This document shows, one piece after another, positions 24,100-35,676 of a DNA stretch of 64,000 nt. The position numbers were made by a program, and so were the translations under genes. Under the pieces are notes generated by a model. It had not been told where the DNA came from. It saw only the letters and a list, made by a program, of their open reading frames with translations, and searched no databases. Each line of letters opens with the position of its first letter. Position 1 is the first letter of the stretch. Source of the stretch: Eulemur rufifrons (lineage: Eukaryota > Chordata > Mammalia > Primates > Lemuridae); NCBI RefSeq assembly GCF_041146395.1, contig NC_090986.1, forward strand, positions 44,056,001-44,120,000, written 5' to 3'.

Positions 24100-25340
24100 T
24101 CAATGGAAGAAACAGGGCTTGGGTATAGATTAGATGTGGGTTGGAAAATGAGGGAAATGTCAAGCATTTGTTTAAGGAAACTGGGTAGATCAGAGTACCA
24201 TTTCCTGAGAGAGGAAAGACTAAGGAGCATTTTGGAGGCAGGGGAATGTATGGAATTTTAGTTTGGAGCACATTAAATTTAGATTGCTTGTGAGACATCC
24301 AATTGGAGAAGTGGAGATATCAAATAAGCCATTGGCTGTATGAGTTTTGGGTTCTGCAGAATGTTCTGAGCTGGAAATGGAAGTTTTAGATGTGGTTGAC
24401 ATAAAGATGGTGCTGCGGATCTCAATCACCTAAAAGAGAATGTAGAAGGAGGAGACCCCACATAGTGCCTAAAAGAGCTTCGACTTTTGGAGGTCAGGAG
24501 AGGAGGAGAAGCTGGCTAAAGACACTAGGAAGTACTGGTGGCCATGCTCCAAAGAGGTTTAAGGGCCAACTCTGTTGACTGCTGGTGAGCATTCAAGAAG
24601 GATGTGGCTGGTTAGATTTGCACCATGGAGGTTGCTCTCCTTGACAGAATTAATTTCAGTGTCATTTTAGAGATTGAAATACCATCAGGGAGTTTGAAGA
24701 GTGGATGGGAGGTGAGAATTTATTTTTTTAGACAGAGTCTCACTTTTGTTGCCTGGGCTAGAGTGACTGCTGTGGCGTCAGCCTAGCTCACAGCAACCTC
24801 AAACTCCTGGGTTCAAGGGATCCTACTGCCTCAGCCTCCCGAGTAGCTGGGACTACAGGCATGCACCACCATGCCCAGCTAATTTTTTCTATTTATATTT
24901 TTAGTTGGCCAGATAATTTCTTTCTATTTTTTTAGTAGAGACGGGGTCTCGCTCTTGCTCAGGCTGGTCTTGAACTCCTGACCTTGAGCGATCCACCCGC
25001 CTCGGCCTCCCAGAGTGCTAGGATTACAGGCGTGAGCCACTGCGCCCGGGCAGGAGGTGAGAATTTTGATGCAGGCTTTGAAGGCAAATTTTTAAAGAAG
25101 TTTGATTACGATAGGAGGCAGAGAAAAGGAGTGGCAACTGGAAGGAGATGTAGGGGAATATGAGGTCAAAGGAGAATGACATTTTTAAAGATGTGAGATG
25201 TCTCGAATCCATTGGTGTCCTGGTGAGAATAGCTTGGTATAGATGGAGAAGTTGAAAATACAAGAGAGGGGGTAACTGAAGAATAGTCTTATAAGATGAG
25301 ATGGGAAGGAATCTAAAGCTCACCCAGAGGGATTAAGCTC
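24100..25340 (-). repeat. Ancient LINE (L2/CR1-like), antisense, split by an Alu
   Basis: G/A-rich + strand sequence with phrases such as 'GTGAGACATCCAATTGGAGA' and 'GTGGAGATATCAAATAAGCC' before the Alu, and 'GATGTAGGGGAATATGAGGT' and 'TTAAAGATGTGAGATGTCTC' after it. These follow the order of a widespread mammalian LINE-derived repeat read in reverse. The overlapping minus-strand frames of 69-99 codons are by-products. The family name is uncertain; the continuity across the Alu is clear. Confidence 0.5.
24722..25052 (-). mobile_element. Alu (strepsirrhine type), full length, with target duplication
   Basis: A dimeric Alu in reverse, from the short T-rich tail and 'GACAGAGTCTCACTTTTGTT' to 'GCCACTGCGCCCGGG'. 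It carries the extra segment 'TTTAGTTGGCCAGATAATTT' before 'AGTAGAGACGGGG' in the right arm. A perfect 14-bp direct repeat 'GGAGGTGAGAATTT' lies at 24708-24721 and 25053-25066. It interrupts an ancient LINE. Confidence 0.97.
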
Positions 25341-26690
25341 TGATAGTGGAAAAGACACTTTCTCTGATGCAACAGGAAGAAAAAGGAGGTTGACAGAGCC
25401 ACAGCAAATTTGAAGATGATATAATGATTTTGCTAATCTTTTTATGTTTTTTGTGGTGTAGAATAAACTTTCCTTTTAGGATGAAAAAAAATCGTGTCCA
25501 GAATTTTCCTAGGTGTCCTAGTAGCCAAATATTGCATAAAACCTTAGAGCTCCCTCTAAGTGCTCTGCTTGTCACCATTCATAATTCCCCTTTTAACATT
25601 CACACTCCCCTCAGAAATTCTGCCAGCAAATCTATATGGCTTCCGGAAGTTCAAACCTCCCAACCTCTGTGCTTTTAAACCTTTCTGAAAAGTTCAACGA
25701 TTTGCCCATTAACACAGCTACTTGCTTTGCCCTTGCACAACAGGTTAAGAAAAGGTGGTTCTTACTTCTCTCCAAGCTTATTGGATATGGAAAATAATAT
25801 TTCTCTTATTCCATCTACATTTTTTTCCAACATTTAATTTTCTCCGGACCCAGGGGTAAAGAAAGAAATAGATACGAACTCTAATACCTCTGAAATAAAT
25901 GAGATGTTCCAGATATCATTAAACCTAGAAAACATTCTTTATAATCTCTAAGGTAAGAACTTTAGAAATAAAGGAAAAGAAAATTAGATCAATGCTACTA
26001 TTTGTGAGCAATTTATAAATTCCAATATTATTTTAGTAGTAAGGACTGGGCATTATTAAGTAAGCAATTATTTAAGGATGGTTTGTCTTCATCTTTGGAA
26101 AGATGTGGCAAGCTTTTCACACCTCAGAGACTATAACAAATAGTGATCACTGGAGATGCTGGAGAAAGACCAGGGCAGACTATAATTAAAATGAAACTTT
26201 ATTGCATTATCTGTTCTTCTTGACTTCATTTCTTACTTCTTGTTTCTTCTCTAAGAAGAGTGTAGTATATATGGTGAAAATTAGATATTCCAAATACTTA
26301 TGTTGGATCTTTCTTTATACCTGTTAATAATCATCATATAAAAAGGAAGACTTAAGGGTCTAATATTTTAAAATGTGATTAAAACTTTCATCAAGAGGCA
26401 GCTAATTATAGACCCCTGAACTTGACTTTAGGGTGAAGAGGAAAATTGCAGGACCAAGGTACCATTTCAAACTTGGATGGTGGGGAAAAAGCCCAAGTCT
26501 GCTTGCATAGTTTTCTTATTTCTCCTTGTTCTCCTTAAATCAGCTCACAGTCAACAGAATTCCTGGTGTGGTCTTTCCCTAACAGAAAAGCTATCCTGTG
26601 GCCTATGCAAGGCTAGTTTATGTATGTGCTCTGGTGCTAATTATTTTTATGCTACCTCAGTGAGTATGGGTAGCAGATTGTATTTTTCTA
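25341..26690. other. No recognised feature (about 1.35 kb)
   Basis: Opposing frames at 25333-25678 (81 and 84 codons) and the 100-codon frame at 26477-26779 have no recognisable domain. The latter begins with a hydrophobic leader-like stretch but then runs into a TA microsatellite. Confidence 0.45.
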
Positions 26691-26738
26691 ATATGGATAT
26701 ATATATCCATATGTATATATATATATATCCCAAATCTT
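26691..26738. repeat. 22-bp perfect palindrome plus (TA)n
   Basis: 26691-26712 reads the same on both strands (ATATGGATATA then its complement) and is followed by a TA repeat. Confidence 0.9.
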
Positions 26739-26776
26739 TGTATTCTTTTTATAATGTGATATTTATGCTCTTCCAT

Positions 26777-27236
26777 TAAAAGATGAGGTCTATGTTCCCT
26801 ATTCTTGAATCTGGGTGTTCCTGTGAATACAGTAGCAGTGACATTGTATGACTGCTGAGGCTAGGTTAGAAAGGTCTGTATTCAGCTTCCTTCCGGTTCT
26901 CGCTATTGAGATGTTTGCCTTTCAACTCATCTACCACACTAGAGGAAGTCCCCTAGCCCATGCTGAGAGGTCACATGAGCAGAACCAAGTGAAGAAGAAC
27001 TGAGATGCTCAGACAAGAGCCAACAAACACTGCCAGACAAGTGAGCAAGTGAGCCTTCAGGTGATTTTTGTCCCTAGCCTTTGAGCCATTCCAGCTCTAT
27101 CCTGGGTAGAGCGGGGACGAGCTGTCCCTGACATGTCCTGGCCAAATTATAGATTTGCAAACAAAATAAATGTTATCATTTATTAAGCCATTAGGTTTGG
27201 GAGAAGTTTGTTATATAGCAATAGTAACTGGAACAC
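26777..27236 (+). mobile_element. MLT1-like (ERVL-MaLR) LTR
   Basis: The order 'CTTGAATCTGGGTGTTCCTG', 'GAGAGGTCACATGAGCAGAA', 'CACTGCCAGACAAGTGAG', 'AAATAAATGTTATCATTTAT' and 'AAGCCATTAGGTTTGGGAGA', ending 'AGCAATAGTAACTGGAACA', is that of an old MaLR-class LTR in sense orientation. It is diverged and solo. Confidence 0.65.
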
Positions 27237-28079
27237 CTTGCTATAAAAATATCCCACCTATGAATTTATTCAAGTTTCCTATTTGAAAAAAATTCCTTCT
27301 GTGACTTTACATCCCCTTTCCATCTATAGTCCTAGAAATCTCCTGTTCTTGAGTATTCTATACTGGAACCTGGCCACTTGCAAAAAAAAAAAAAAAAATC
27401 AATTAGCCAAAAGTCAACTTGCTGGAAATAAAATTCATGAAAGTCTGATTTGCTAAATATTGCATTTGCCACTAAGTTGTTGACATCAGTTTTCTGATGT
27501 AGGTATAGATTGTAGGTCTCAGAGGTGGGGGGCTTTAGGGCAACATATCCCTCAGATATCCCCCCACCTCTGTCCTCTCTCCCCACTCTTTCTTTCCTTT
27601 GCTGATTCTAGCAATGTCTCTGATCCCCCATTTTCCCAATTTCTTCTCCCTCGTGCTCTCTCTGCTGGATAACCCGTCTCTCTGTCCCCTGGTCTCCCTG
27701 TGTTCTCTTCAAGCCCACCCTCTGCCTACCTCCACTTCTCAGGAAACTTCCTCTCCAGGATTGGCATCTGGGCTGGGCTGTGTGCCCACTCCCCTGCTCT
27801 CTCTTCCTGGAAGAGGCCTATTCTTTCCATTCCAACTCCTAAGTCGCTTGTGTCCCAGCATGGGGTGCAAACTGCACATTAAATCTCTAATAGGCTGTTA
27901 GAAAGTCAAAATGAAAACAAATATTAGCAATTCATAAACCTCTGTATACTTTATAAACAGATATAAGGAAAAAGATTTTGGCAAATTGGTCAAATCAGAG
28001 AATTTAATAAATTGGCAGACTGGTCATCTTGTGACCTAATCCTGTGACCTAATCCTTGGGGTCCTCATTCCTGTCCTCA
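27237..28079. other. Unassigned, with poly-A run and CT-rich block
   Basis: A 19-base A run lies near 27381-27399. The stretch at about 27555-27860 is strongly C/T-rich; its frames of 60 and 100 codons (27599-27901) are chance products of that composition. Confidence 0.45.
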
Positions 28080-28612
28080 GACCATGCTCACTCCTGGCTC
28101 ATTAGACATCAGTGACTTCCCTTTGCTCAAAGGGCAAATTCTACACTCCTCACAGGGCATAAGCAGCCCCATCTGACCACTGTGTCTCCTTCAACCTCTC
28201 TCTCACCGTCTGCCTTTGTATCTTATTAAAGCCCCAGGAACCCTGGACTGATTAGTTTCTGCAGAGCCCTTGCACCCCTGGCACCCCATGCCTCTGCACC
28301 CCGGCACATGCCTTTCTTCTGTTTGCAAGACCCACTCTGCTCTTGTCCACTGGGCAAATGTCTTCTGAAGTTTCAAGTCCCTGGCTCCCCAAGGCCACCC
28401 TGTACTTCCAGCTGCTCTGTCGTTCATTACTGCTGGTGTCTTTGCACAAACCTCCACCACGAGGAGAATGTTTCATCACAACTGAATCTTTCCACTGGAC
28501 TGTTAGAACTTTGAGGGCAGGAATCATAACTTTCATCCCCGTGTACTCGCTATGTAGCATAGATATTGGCACATAGTAGGTGCTCAAGAAATCTTTCTTA
28601 AAAGAATACTAT
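28080..28612 (+). repeat. L2 LINE 3' region
   Basis: Typical L2 features follow in order: 'CTCAAAGGGCAAATTCTACA', 'CCACTGTGTCTCCTTCAACC', 'TTTGAGGGCAGGAATCATAA', 'TTGGCACATAGTAGGTGCTC', then a degenerate tail. The several overlapping frames here (28203-28587) are read-through of non-coding L2 sequence. Confidence 0.75.
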
Positions 28613-29004
28613 TTACCTAGAAAGTATTACTTCAACCATTTGCTGGTTAAAAGTAATTCCTTCACAGAACCAATTTAAAATTACTCCCTCGGGCTATGTA
28701 ATAAAGAGACATATAAAGAACACGTGTGCATTTTGTTTAAGACTTCTACTAAAATCACAGTTCACTTTGTGGTTGAAAGCCCCTTGAATAAATATCTGTA
28801 TCACTAATTTCTCTTAGTTTTAGTGGAAGGTAAAAGCTTGCATCTACTGGCCCAAGGCATGCTTCCTTTTATTAGATATTTTATCAGATGACAGGAGGCA
28901 TGTCCCCTGCCCCTTCCCCCTCTTCCCCCTACCCCACCACCACCATTTTTGTCTTTACTTGCTGGGAGCTCAGAGCTAAGTTAATTTTTGTGTGCATGTT
29001 TTTT
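28613..29004. other. No recognised feature; C-rich patch
   Basis: About 28905-28947 is a C-rich simple-sequence patch with two TTCCCCCT units. Confidence 0.5.
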
Positions 29005-29205
29005 TCCAAACTTGGATTCAAGTATTAGCTCTGTTTCTTCTTAGCTGTGTGACCTTTTTCAGCCTTAAGTTTCTCATATATGAAATCAGATATCATAGCT
29101 GGTCAGGAGTACTCACAAGATTTGTGGAGGAAACAAATAAAACTTTGTAGGGAGAAATATTTTGGAAAGTGCTATCTAAATATATTACCATTTTTATTGT
29201 TCTTC
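29005..29205 (+). repeat. MIR SINE
   Basis: 'TTGGATTCAAGTATTAGCTC', 'CTTAGCTGTGTGACC', 'TTAAGTTTCTCATATATGAA' and 'GGAAAGTGCTATCTAAATAT' follow MIR order in sense orientation, nearly full length. Confidence 0.75.
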
Positions 29206-29519
29206 CTGAAGGACTATCTTAAAAAATATGATTTGTACAACTGAATATTTTCAGTTCCTTCTCTTATAGCCAGGAAACACAGAAAAGATCCAAATATAGT
29301 AACCATATTCACTTCCATTTCCTGCATCATAGATTAAAATTTTTTATTTATATTTTTATGATAGTATTGAACACGTATCTTTAATTGTAAGCTTTTCAAA
29401 TCCTTTTATGATAGCGGATGGGGTGTGTTAAAGCAAGTAAAGATTCGATGAAAAGGAGCAAATTTTTTCCTGAAAGATAATTTCGTAGGAAACTAGCAAT
29501 ATTTATTAACTACTTCTAT

Positions 29520-29772
29520 ACTTAATAATAACTTATATTTATTAAATTCTTATTGTATGCCCAATTTTGCACTAAGTGCTTAAATGCATTATCTTTTAAG
29601 ATCCTTGCAACACACCCATAGGTTTTTTTCCCCTTATCTGAAATTTTTGGGGCAAAGGAACTGGGGTTTAAGGAAGTTAAAGAAAAAGTCACCTGGTTAG
29701 TTAGTAGCCGAGTTGAGATCCTAACTCAAGAAGCCTGACTACTAAGCACAGATGCTTAAACCAGCTCACAGC
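29520..29772 (-). repeat. MIR SINE, antisense
   Basis: Reverse-orientation MIR landmarks are seen: 'GCACTAAGTGCTTAAATGCA', 'TTATCTTTTAAGATCCTTGC', 'AAAAAGTCACCTGGTTAGTT' and 'GAAGCCTGACTACTAAGCAC'. It is nearly full length. Confidence 0.8.
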
Positions 29773-30616
29773 CTGCAAAACAGGTAGGTAAACTTCAGAC
29801 ATTTAGTACGTTAGAATTGTAAGAGATGCAATTAGTCTGGAGAAAAATGATTATTTTGAATTTTTTATTGTAATGATTAATAATTTCCCCAAGATTTTCT
29901 TTCTCCCCTGATATTCTCTCTAAAACGATCTATTCCGCTTATGTCATTCCTCATATGCCTTTAGTAACAAGTCATTTACTGTCCGTTTTCACTCTTCAAG
30001 TCTGCTGCATCTTATACTAGGCCCAGTCTGGGTATTTCTTAGTCCTACGTACATAATTGTATCATTTTTCATAATTATATTAACATTTTAAAATTGTATT
30101 CAGTGATTATCATTCCATTTTCTGAAAAAAATTAAAGTTAATTGTGTTTTTCTAATATCTTATGATATCCTTGAACTACGAATTAAAAGCTGCTCTTTAG
30201 ATGTGATCTTGCCATCAGGTAAATACTATTTCTACGTACCTTGGGCTATTAAATCAACCAAATTCAAGTTGCCCACATTTCTTTCTTTTTTTTTTTTTTC
30301 ATTTTTCTTTGGACTCAGATTCATTCAATTTTTTGAGCAAAGAACTTACGAGACTGTACAGATGTTTTTTCCTTATTGTAAAATTTTAATTTCTGAAAAT
30401 GAGTAAAGTCATGTCACAAAAAGTTCTTTCAGTTTACAGAGTGATTCACAATAGGATCAGTAAAATGCCATTTGATTTATAAACAATTAAAGAACATACA
30501 TATTAGTGAAGTGTGAGACACCTGAATTAAAGTTGGCTGGTATTAGAACATGTCAAAAACAATATCTGATCTTTTAAAAAACTTGTATAAATTGTTTTAC
30601 AGGAAAAAATCTTTTA
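29773..30616. other. No recognised feature (about 0.85 kb)
   Basis: AT-rich, with a 15-base T run near 30285-30299. The 67-codon frame at 30203-30406 translates that run. Confidence 0.45.
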
Positions 30617-30690
30617 TATATATATGAAATATATAAGATTATATATCTCTGGTATATCTAATATATAGTTATATATATCTGAAGGAAAAT
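30617..30690. repeat. AT-rich simple sequence
   Basis: Imperfect TATA/ATAT repeats with short self-complementary segments. Confidence 0.85.
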
Positions 30691-30945
30691 TTAATATAAT
30701 CTGAATTTTTACCTGAGTCTCTGACTGAATGTTGGATTTATCTGGATGAATGTTCCATCATTCTTCAATGAAGATATTCCTCTTGTATGCAGAATGTGTT
30801 ATTGTCCATAAAGTGGTCCTACACTAGACTTTATCTGTTACCTTTCGTCAGTCTTAAGTTTTTCCTTTGACATTCATGCATCATACGGCACTTAGCTGTG
30901 TGTCTGACACTCAGTAAACACTTCACAAACTCTAGCTGTTCACTG

Positions 30946-31545
30946 CCTCCTTCTTACTCTCACAGCATACCTCCATTCTAAATCATTATCATTTCATGTC
31001 TAGTGTGTCTCCCTTGCTATAATCTCTTCCCTCTTCACCCTATAGATCAATCCAGAGCAATAGTTTTTAAAATACAACTTCACATACAATATCTTTCTAA
31101 AAAAGGCTTTCAGGTGCTTTGTCTAACCTCCAATCCCCCAAACTCTTTAACTTCTCTTTCTTTTAGCTCTTAACTACTTCCCAACCTTCTTTCCCCTTCT
31201 TCTTCTACGTGGATCCTCTGCTGGAACTTAACTGGTTTGTTCATAGTTTCCCAAACCCATCCTGCACAACCTCATGGACTCTTTCTCTTTGCCTAAAATT
31301 CCCTCCCTTCCTCTCCACTTACCTCAGTGCTCTCCTTCCTTCAGCTCCAGTTCCAAATTCCTCCAGCAATTATTGATATTCCAGTAATTAACCACTTACT
31401 TCACGTTTGCTGGTGTGCACTGTAACTTAGCCCTTTTGTACATGCTCAGACTCCCCACATATATTACATGTCACTAGAAGACAAGGATCACATCTAACTC
31501 TGCTGTGTGCTTACTGGGTCATCAGTAAGGATTTGTGAGTAACAA
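30946..31545 (+). repeat. L2 LINE 3' region
   Basis: 'CATGGACTCTTTCTCTTTGC', 'CTAAAATTCCCTCCCTTCCT', 'TCACTAGAAGACAAGGATCA' and a degenerate 'CATCAGTAAGGATTTGTG' follow L2 order. It is CT-rich and diverged. Confidence 0.65.
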
Positions 31546-33059
31546 TGATTCCCTTTTCTCACTAGAGTCAGAAATATCTGGACTTACAGAGGAGTTATGT
31601 ATGAGCTTCCTGCTTTAGCTTGATTTCCCATGCAGGTGTGTACTTAAGTGTGTGGCTTTGTCATCCCAGGTCAGAGCACCCTGAAGTCCCTGTTCAGAGC
31701 AGAGACCTCAGAACAGAGGAGACCAGGCCTGGGTACTGCTTCGAGAGCCATGGCCTCTCCTTTATGTTTGGAGCTAAAAGGAATCTAAAGTTAACCAAGC
31801 CGGTGGCCACAGCTCATTTCTGTCTCTATTCTATTAAGAATTACCTCTTCCCTACTTTTATTATCTTCCTGGAGGATTCTTATTCTCCTCTTAATTCTTG
31901 ATTTAAGTTTTACCAAGCAATTAAAATAAAGTTCTTCCTTTCTTTCTGAACTACCTCTGATAGTTCTTAAAAGGGAAAGAAAAAGGTAAAAACTTATTTA
32001 GGGGGGTGCTTTTGAACAATTTTGTTTTTAATTATTCCAGACAGTATAGCTGAATATAAAACACTGTAAAATTTATATTTGCAATAGTCCCTACACCCCA
32101 TCTATTTGATAAGACCAGACATTATGTTAATTGTATCCAGTTAGTTCACTGGGAGAAACATCCCATTTAGAAACATTTGGCTTTCCTAAAAGAAATAAAA
32201 TACAATGGAAGAGGAAAAACTGCTTTAATATACTCATGGACTTTTTTTGCTTCAGTGAGCAGGTGAGGAAGAGAAGCAATTCTTTATTTCCAAATTATAA
32301 AGTACGATCAAATTTGAAGCTGTGGAAATATTGAACTTTTGCTAGGAAAAAAAAAATAATAATAAATGATTTGAAGCCCTGGTGATCACACGGAGAATCC
32401 AGACAATTTGACAGCTATGAATTTATCTCACTTGTGAATGAATAACCTTTGTAACTCACTTGGGACTTAAATATTCCAAACACATTTCCCTGGAAACACT
32501 TCAAAAGGCATAGTTCATTTCTGTCTTTACCAAACAGCCCCTTTGGTTACCTTGAGTTTGCTGGCTTTGTGGTTTGAGTAAGGACTTGAAAGTTTGAAAA
32601 TTAACATAGTTAAAGGTTGCCAGTGAGTTTTACTCCTGTAAGAATGAAACAAGATTAACTCTTTGATTATTTTATGGTTGAAACAGCTTCTTTTACCTCT
32701 GAAATAAGGGAACTTCATTGATATTATTTACAGAATTTCAGCTCTGTCCCCGAGCTAAAGCTGTATTTAAAAGAGGACGTATTTCTCCTAAAGTATGTGT
32801 AATGGAACAGTATTTCATCTGATTAAGTTGAGTTCCACATAGTTCTTAGAGACTTGCTGAAAACAACTACTTTTTAAAGATAGAGCCAGGATTTAAGGTC
32901 AAGTGTAATAATAATTTTAGAGAGTTTTTTTGCATGTATTACTTCAGGATCAAAAAGTACATGTGCACTTTCAGCATTGTGCTGGCTTCTGAGAAGTCCT
33001 ACTCTGTGGCACTTAGAACTGATTAATTTTTTTCCTGACAACTATAAGGATCAAAGACC
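31546..33059. other. No recognised feature (about 1.5 kb)
   Basis: A 93-codon + strand frame at 31620-31901 has no recognisable domain. A short A/AAT-rich run lies at about 32345-32366. Confidence 0.45.
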
Positions 33060-33640
33060 CCTGGCCCCCCCAAAAGTTCACCAGACTGTAGGGAACAAAG
33101 GCCCTGTCCCCATAAAGGTTTGCTGAAAAATCACTGACATGAGGCAGATTGATTAATAAGAGGAAAAAGTTATAAATTTATTTTAACATGTATACACGGG
33201 AACCCTCAGAATGAAGATTCAACTCAATGAGGTACAGAGGTTTTTAAAGAATGGAGGCTTGAAAGCAGAAAAACAGGTTTTGAGAGGGAGACAGGAAGAG
33301 GCCTGACTAGCTAGCAAAGGTGGTTGTGTTATGGTAAATGAAAGCTTACAAGTAGCAGCCCTCAGAGAGAATGCATGGTAAATGGGGTTTTTGTTTGTTT
33401 GTTTGTTTGTTTTTCCCCAGGTCTTTAAAGGTGTCAGAATCTTAGTTAATCTTTTCTAGATGGAGAAAGGACAGACCTGGCTGCATTCTCTATAGATGTA
33501 AATTTCCCCCCCACAAAAGACAGTTTTGCAGTGTTTCTTCTATCTGTGAGACTCATGGCAGCCATCTCAAAATACGTAGAAGAAATATACTTTTTAATTT
33601 CCTTCACCCCACTCCAGGTAGCAGACATACTCTGAGTATT
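33060..33640 (-). repeat. Possible old LTR, antisense, unassigned family
   Basis: The text from 'GTTCACCAGACTGTAGGGAA' through 'TATAAATTTATTTTAACATG' to 'AGCAGCCCTCAGAGAGAATG' has the look of an antisense LTR with a polyadenylation signal. I cannot name the family or define the ends. Confidence 0.3.
33387..33414. repeat. (GTTT)n microsatellite
   Basis: Five to six uninterrupted GTTT units. Confidence 0.95.
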
Positions 33641-34449
33641 GTTGGTGGAGAAACACTCCTATCAAATGACATGTCAAATCTCTTCCTGTCAGATGATAAG
33701 AATTTAAAATAGTACGTAAATAGCATAATTGAGACATTATTATTCAATTAAAATATATTTATTTGGGGTAGTCTTAAAAATTTTTTCATGTTTAAAACCC
33801 TAGACTGTACTGCCTTACTGTTACTACCTGGCAGTTCATGGAAAAAGAAGGACTTTAGCTTCTGTGACAGAAGAGATTGATCCATGGCTGGTTAGAAGAT
33901 CTTCATGGAAATAGACATAGAAAGATTATAGTTGAAATAAAATTTTAAAATTTAACTTTTAGCAGATGAAATTTAACCCACATTTACTTTCTATGCCTTC
34001 ATTAAAAGAAGCTATTCACTTCCATAAAATTTGTTTTGTAAGCCACTTTTATCTCAAAATGATATGTTTTGCATTTGTAACAAAGGGTAAAGGAAATAGC
34101 TCAGGATAAGCACAGCTTTCCCTCCCTTTTCAGCTCGTTTAAAAGGATCTTCAGCTGAAATCTGGCAAACTCCTGGACAACTTCTACTATGCTTTCTTCC
34201 CCTTCCTGGTGATGGTGTGTGTCTTGTGTTATCACATGCTCACTGGTGAGAAAATTTCCACCATCATCTTTATTGACAACTAAATCAGCATCTGCAACAC
34301 CTGCCTTAGCTTCTGTCCTGTAATTCCAATGGTGTGTTAGAGGCATAAACATGTTTGAAACTGTACCCGTTCTCCTCTCCTATCTACTCCTAAAATCAGC
34401 TTTTCCTCTTGAAGTCTTCTTTCAGTTCATGGCACCCTTGAGGAAGTAG
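33641..34449. other. No recognised feature (about 0.8 kb)
   Basis: An 83-codon minus-strand frame at 34101-34352 has no recognisable domain. Confidence 0.45.
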
Positions 34450-34918
34450 TGTTAGGTAGACAGTTAGGGACCTCTGGCCCTTCTGGGGACAAAGTGGGTG
34501 CCTGGAGCAATTACCACACCTGGGAGAGGAGGGACTGCCCTACTAATTTGCCTTTCAACACTTAGTATGCCAATTGCAAAAGAATGCAGAAGATTTACCT
34601 AGCCCAAGGGCGAAACAGCACAGGCACAATAGGTCTGGAAGGTGACATAGAACACCCTATGGCTAATTATCATGTCATTAGCTTACATCTACATTGTGGT
34701 TCCTGCATGGGCTTTCAGAGAGGCTCATGGGAGATCTGCATAGGCAGTAAGACTCAGGGTATATAACTCCTGTTAGGACAGGAGGTCCATTTGTTGTCTG
34801 TGGTGAACATATCTTACTTTACTCAAGAAACTTCACCTCACGCTTGCCTTGCTTTGGTGTGTCCAGTCATTCTTCAGCCAAGAGCACACCAAGAACCTAG
34901 AACAAACTACGACCCAAC
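34450..34918 (+). mobile_element. Probable 5' LTR of a class I endogenous retrovirus
   Basis: The segment starts with TG ('TGTTAGGTAGACAG') and ends near 'CCCAACA', two to four bases before the primer-binding site, as expected for a 5' LTR. A TATA-like 'TATATAA' is at 34760-34766. About 470 bp fits a gamma-type LTR. The left edge is chosen only from the TG and expected length. No matching 3' LTR was found, so LTR-LTR comparison is not possible. Confidence 0.6.
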
Positions 34919-34922
34919 ATTT

Positions 34923-34940
34923 TGGTGCAGTGACTTGGAT
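34923..34940 (+). promoter_or_regulatory. Retroviral primer-binding site, tRNA-His type
   Basis: 'TGGTGCAGTGACTTGGAT' differs at two of 18 positions from the complement of the 3' end of tRNA-His. A His-type site is used by HERV-H and related class I families. Its position just after the LTR end supports both calls. Confidence 0.75.
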
Positions 34941-35676
34941 CACTGTCTAGGTTTTCCATGAAAACCCTCTTGCTTCAGATCTCCCCGCCTTGTAGCCAAT
35001 GCCTGAGGGAGTGCTGGTGCTTGCTTTTGCTTTTCCGCCCTTACCATGTCTCAGACTGCGCGGTTGAGTTCTCAGCTAAACCCCAGGTGTGTGAGAAGGA
35101 GTTTGGGGATGGGTGCCTCATGGTAGGGGAGGAGTCTTTCATTTTGTTTCACTTTAGGGAAGAGGGTTCTGTGCTATGACTCTTGTGCTTCTGGGCTTCG
35201 AGTTGGTTTTGACAATGTGCTTTCCTTTCTGATCTGATGGGGTGCTTAAAGCCCCTTCCCGTGTTAAGGCTAAATAATGCTTCCACCCCCTGGTTTTGTA
35301 GGGCTTTTCTCTTTCACCGTCAAGCTGTGCCTTTTGCTCTGTCCCAGGAAGTGCCTTCCTCATCATGGCTGGCCACACACTCGCTGGTGCTAGTACTTTA
35401 CAAATAGTGAGAACATTACAGCAACAGGTATCATTGCCCTGGCACTTGAAAAAAATGAGAGGGTCTCAGATTTGAGGGGTCATGCACAGCCCCTCCTACT
35501 ATGAATTGAAAAGGAGACGTCCGGACTGCTACTTTGGCTGAATGGCCTGAGTCATTACCTGGGAACACCCAGCTCTAACAGACCCCAGCTGGCAAAGTCT
35601 CTCCCCACCCCCTTTTTATTTCCCTCTTTACTTTCTAGATGGGTGCACAGGCATAAAAAAATCCTTCCTAACACTC
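34941..35676 (+). other. Retroviral leader / pre-gag region
   Basis: Between the primer-binding site and the first recognisable gag sequence. HERV-H-like proviruses have a long leader here. The frames in it (73 codons at 34958-35179; 74 codons minus at 35154-35378) show no assigned domain. Confidence 0.5.

Noticed and set aside
26477..26779. 100-codon frame with a hydrophobic leader, possible small secreted protein
   Set aside because: It translates a TA microsatellite for its C-terminal part and shows no conserved motif.
28203..28587. Cluster of four overlapping frames of 68-111 codons on both strands
   Set aside because: They lie in an L2 LINE 3' region, which is non-coding.
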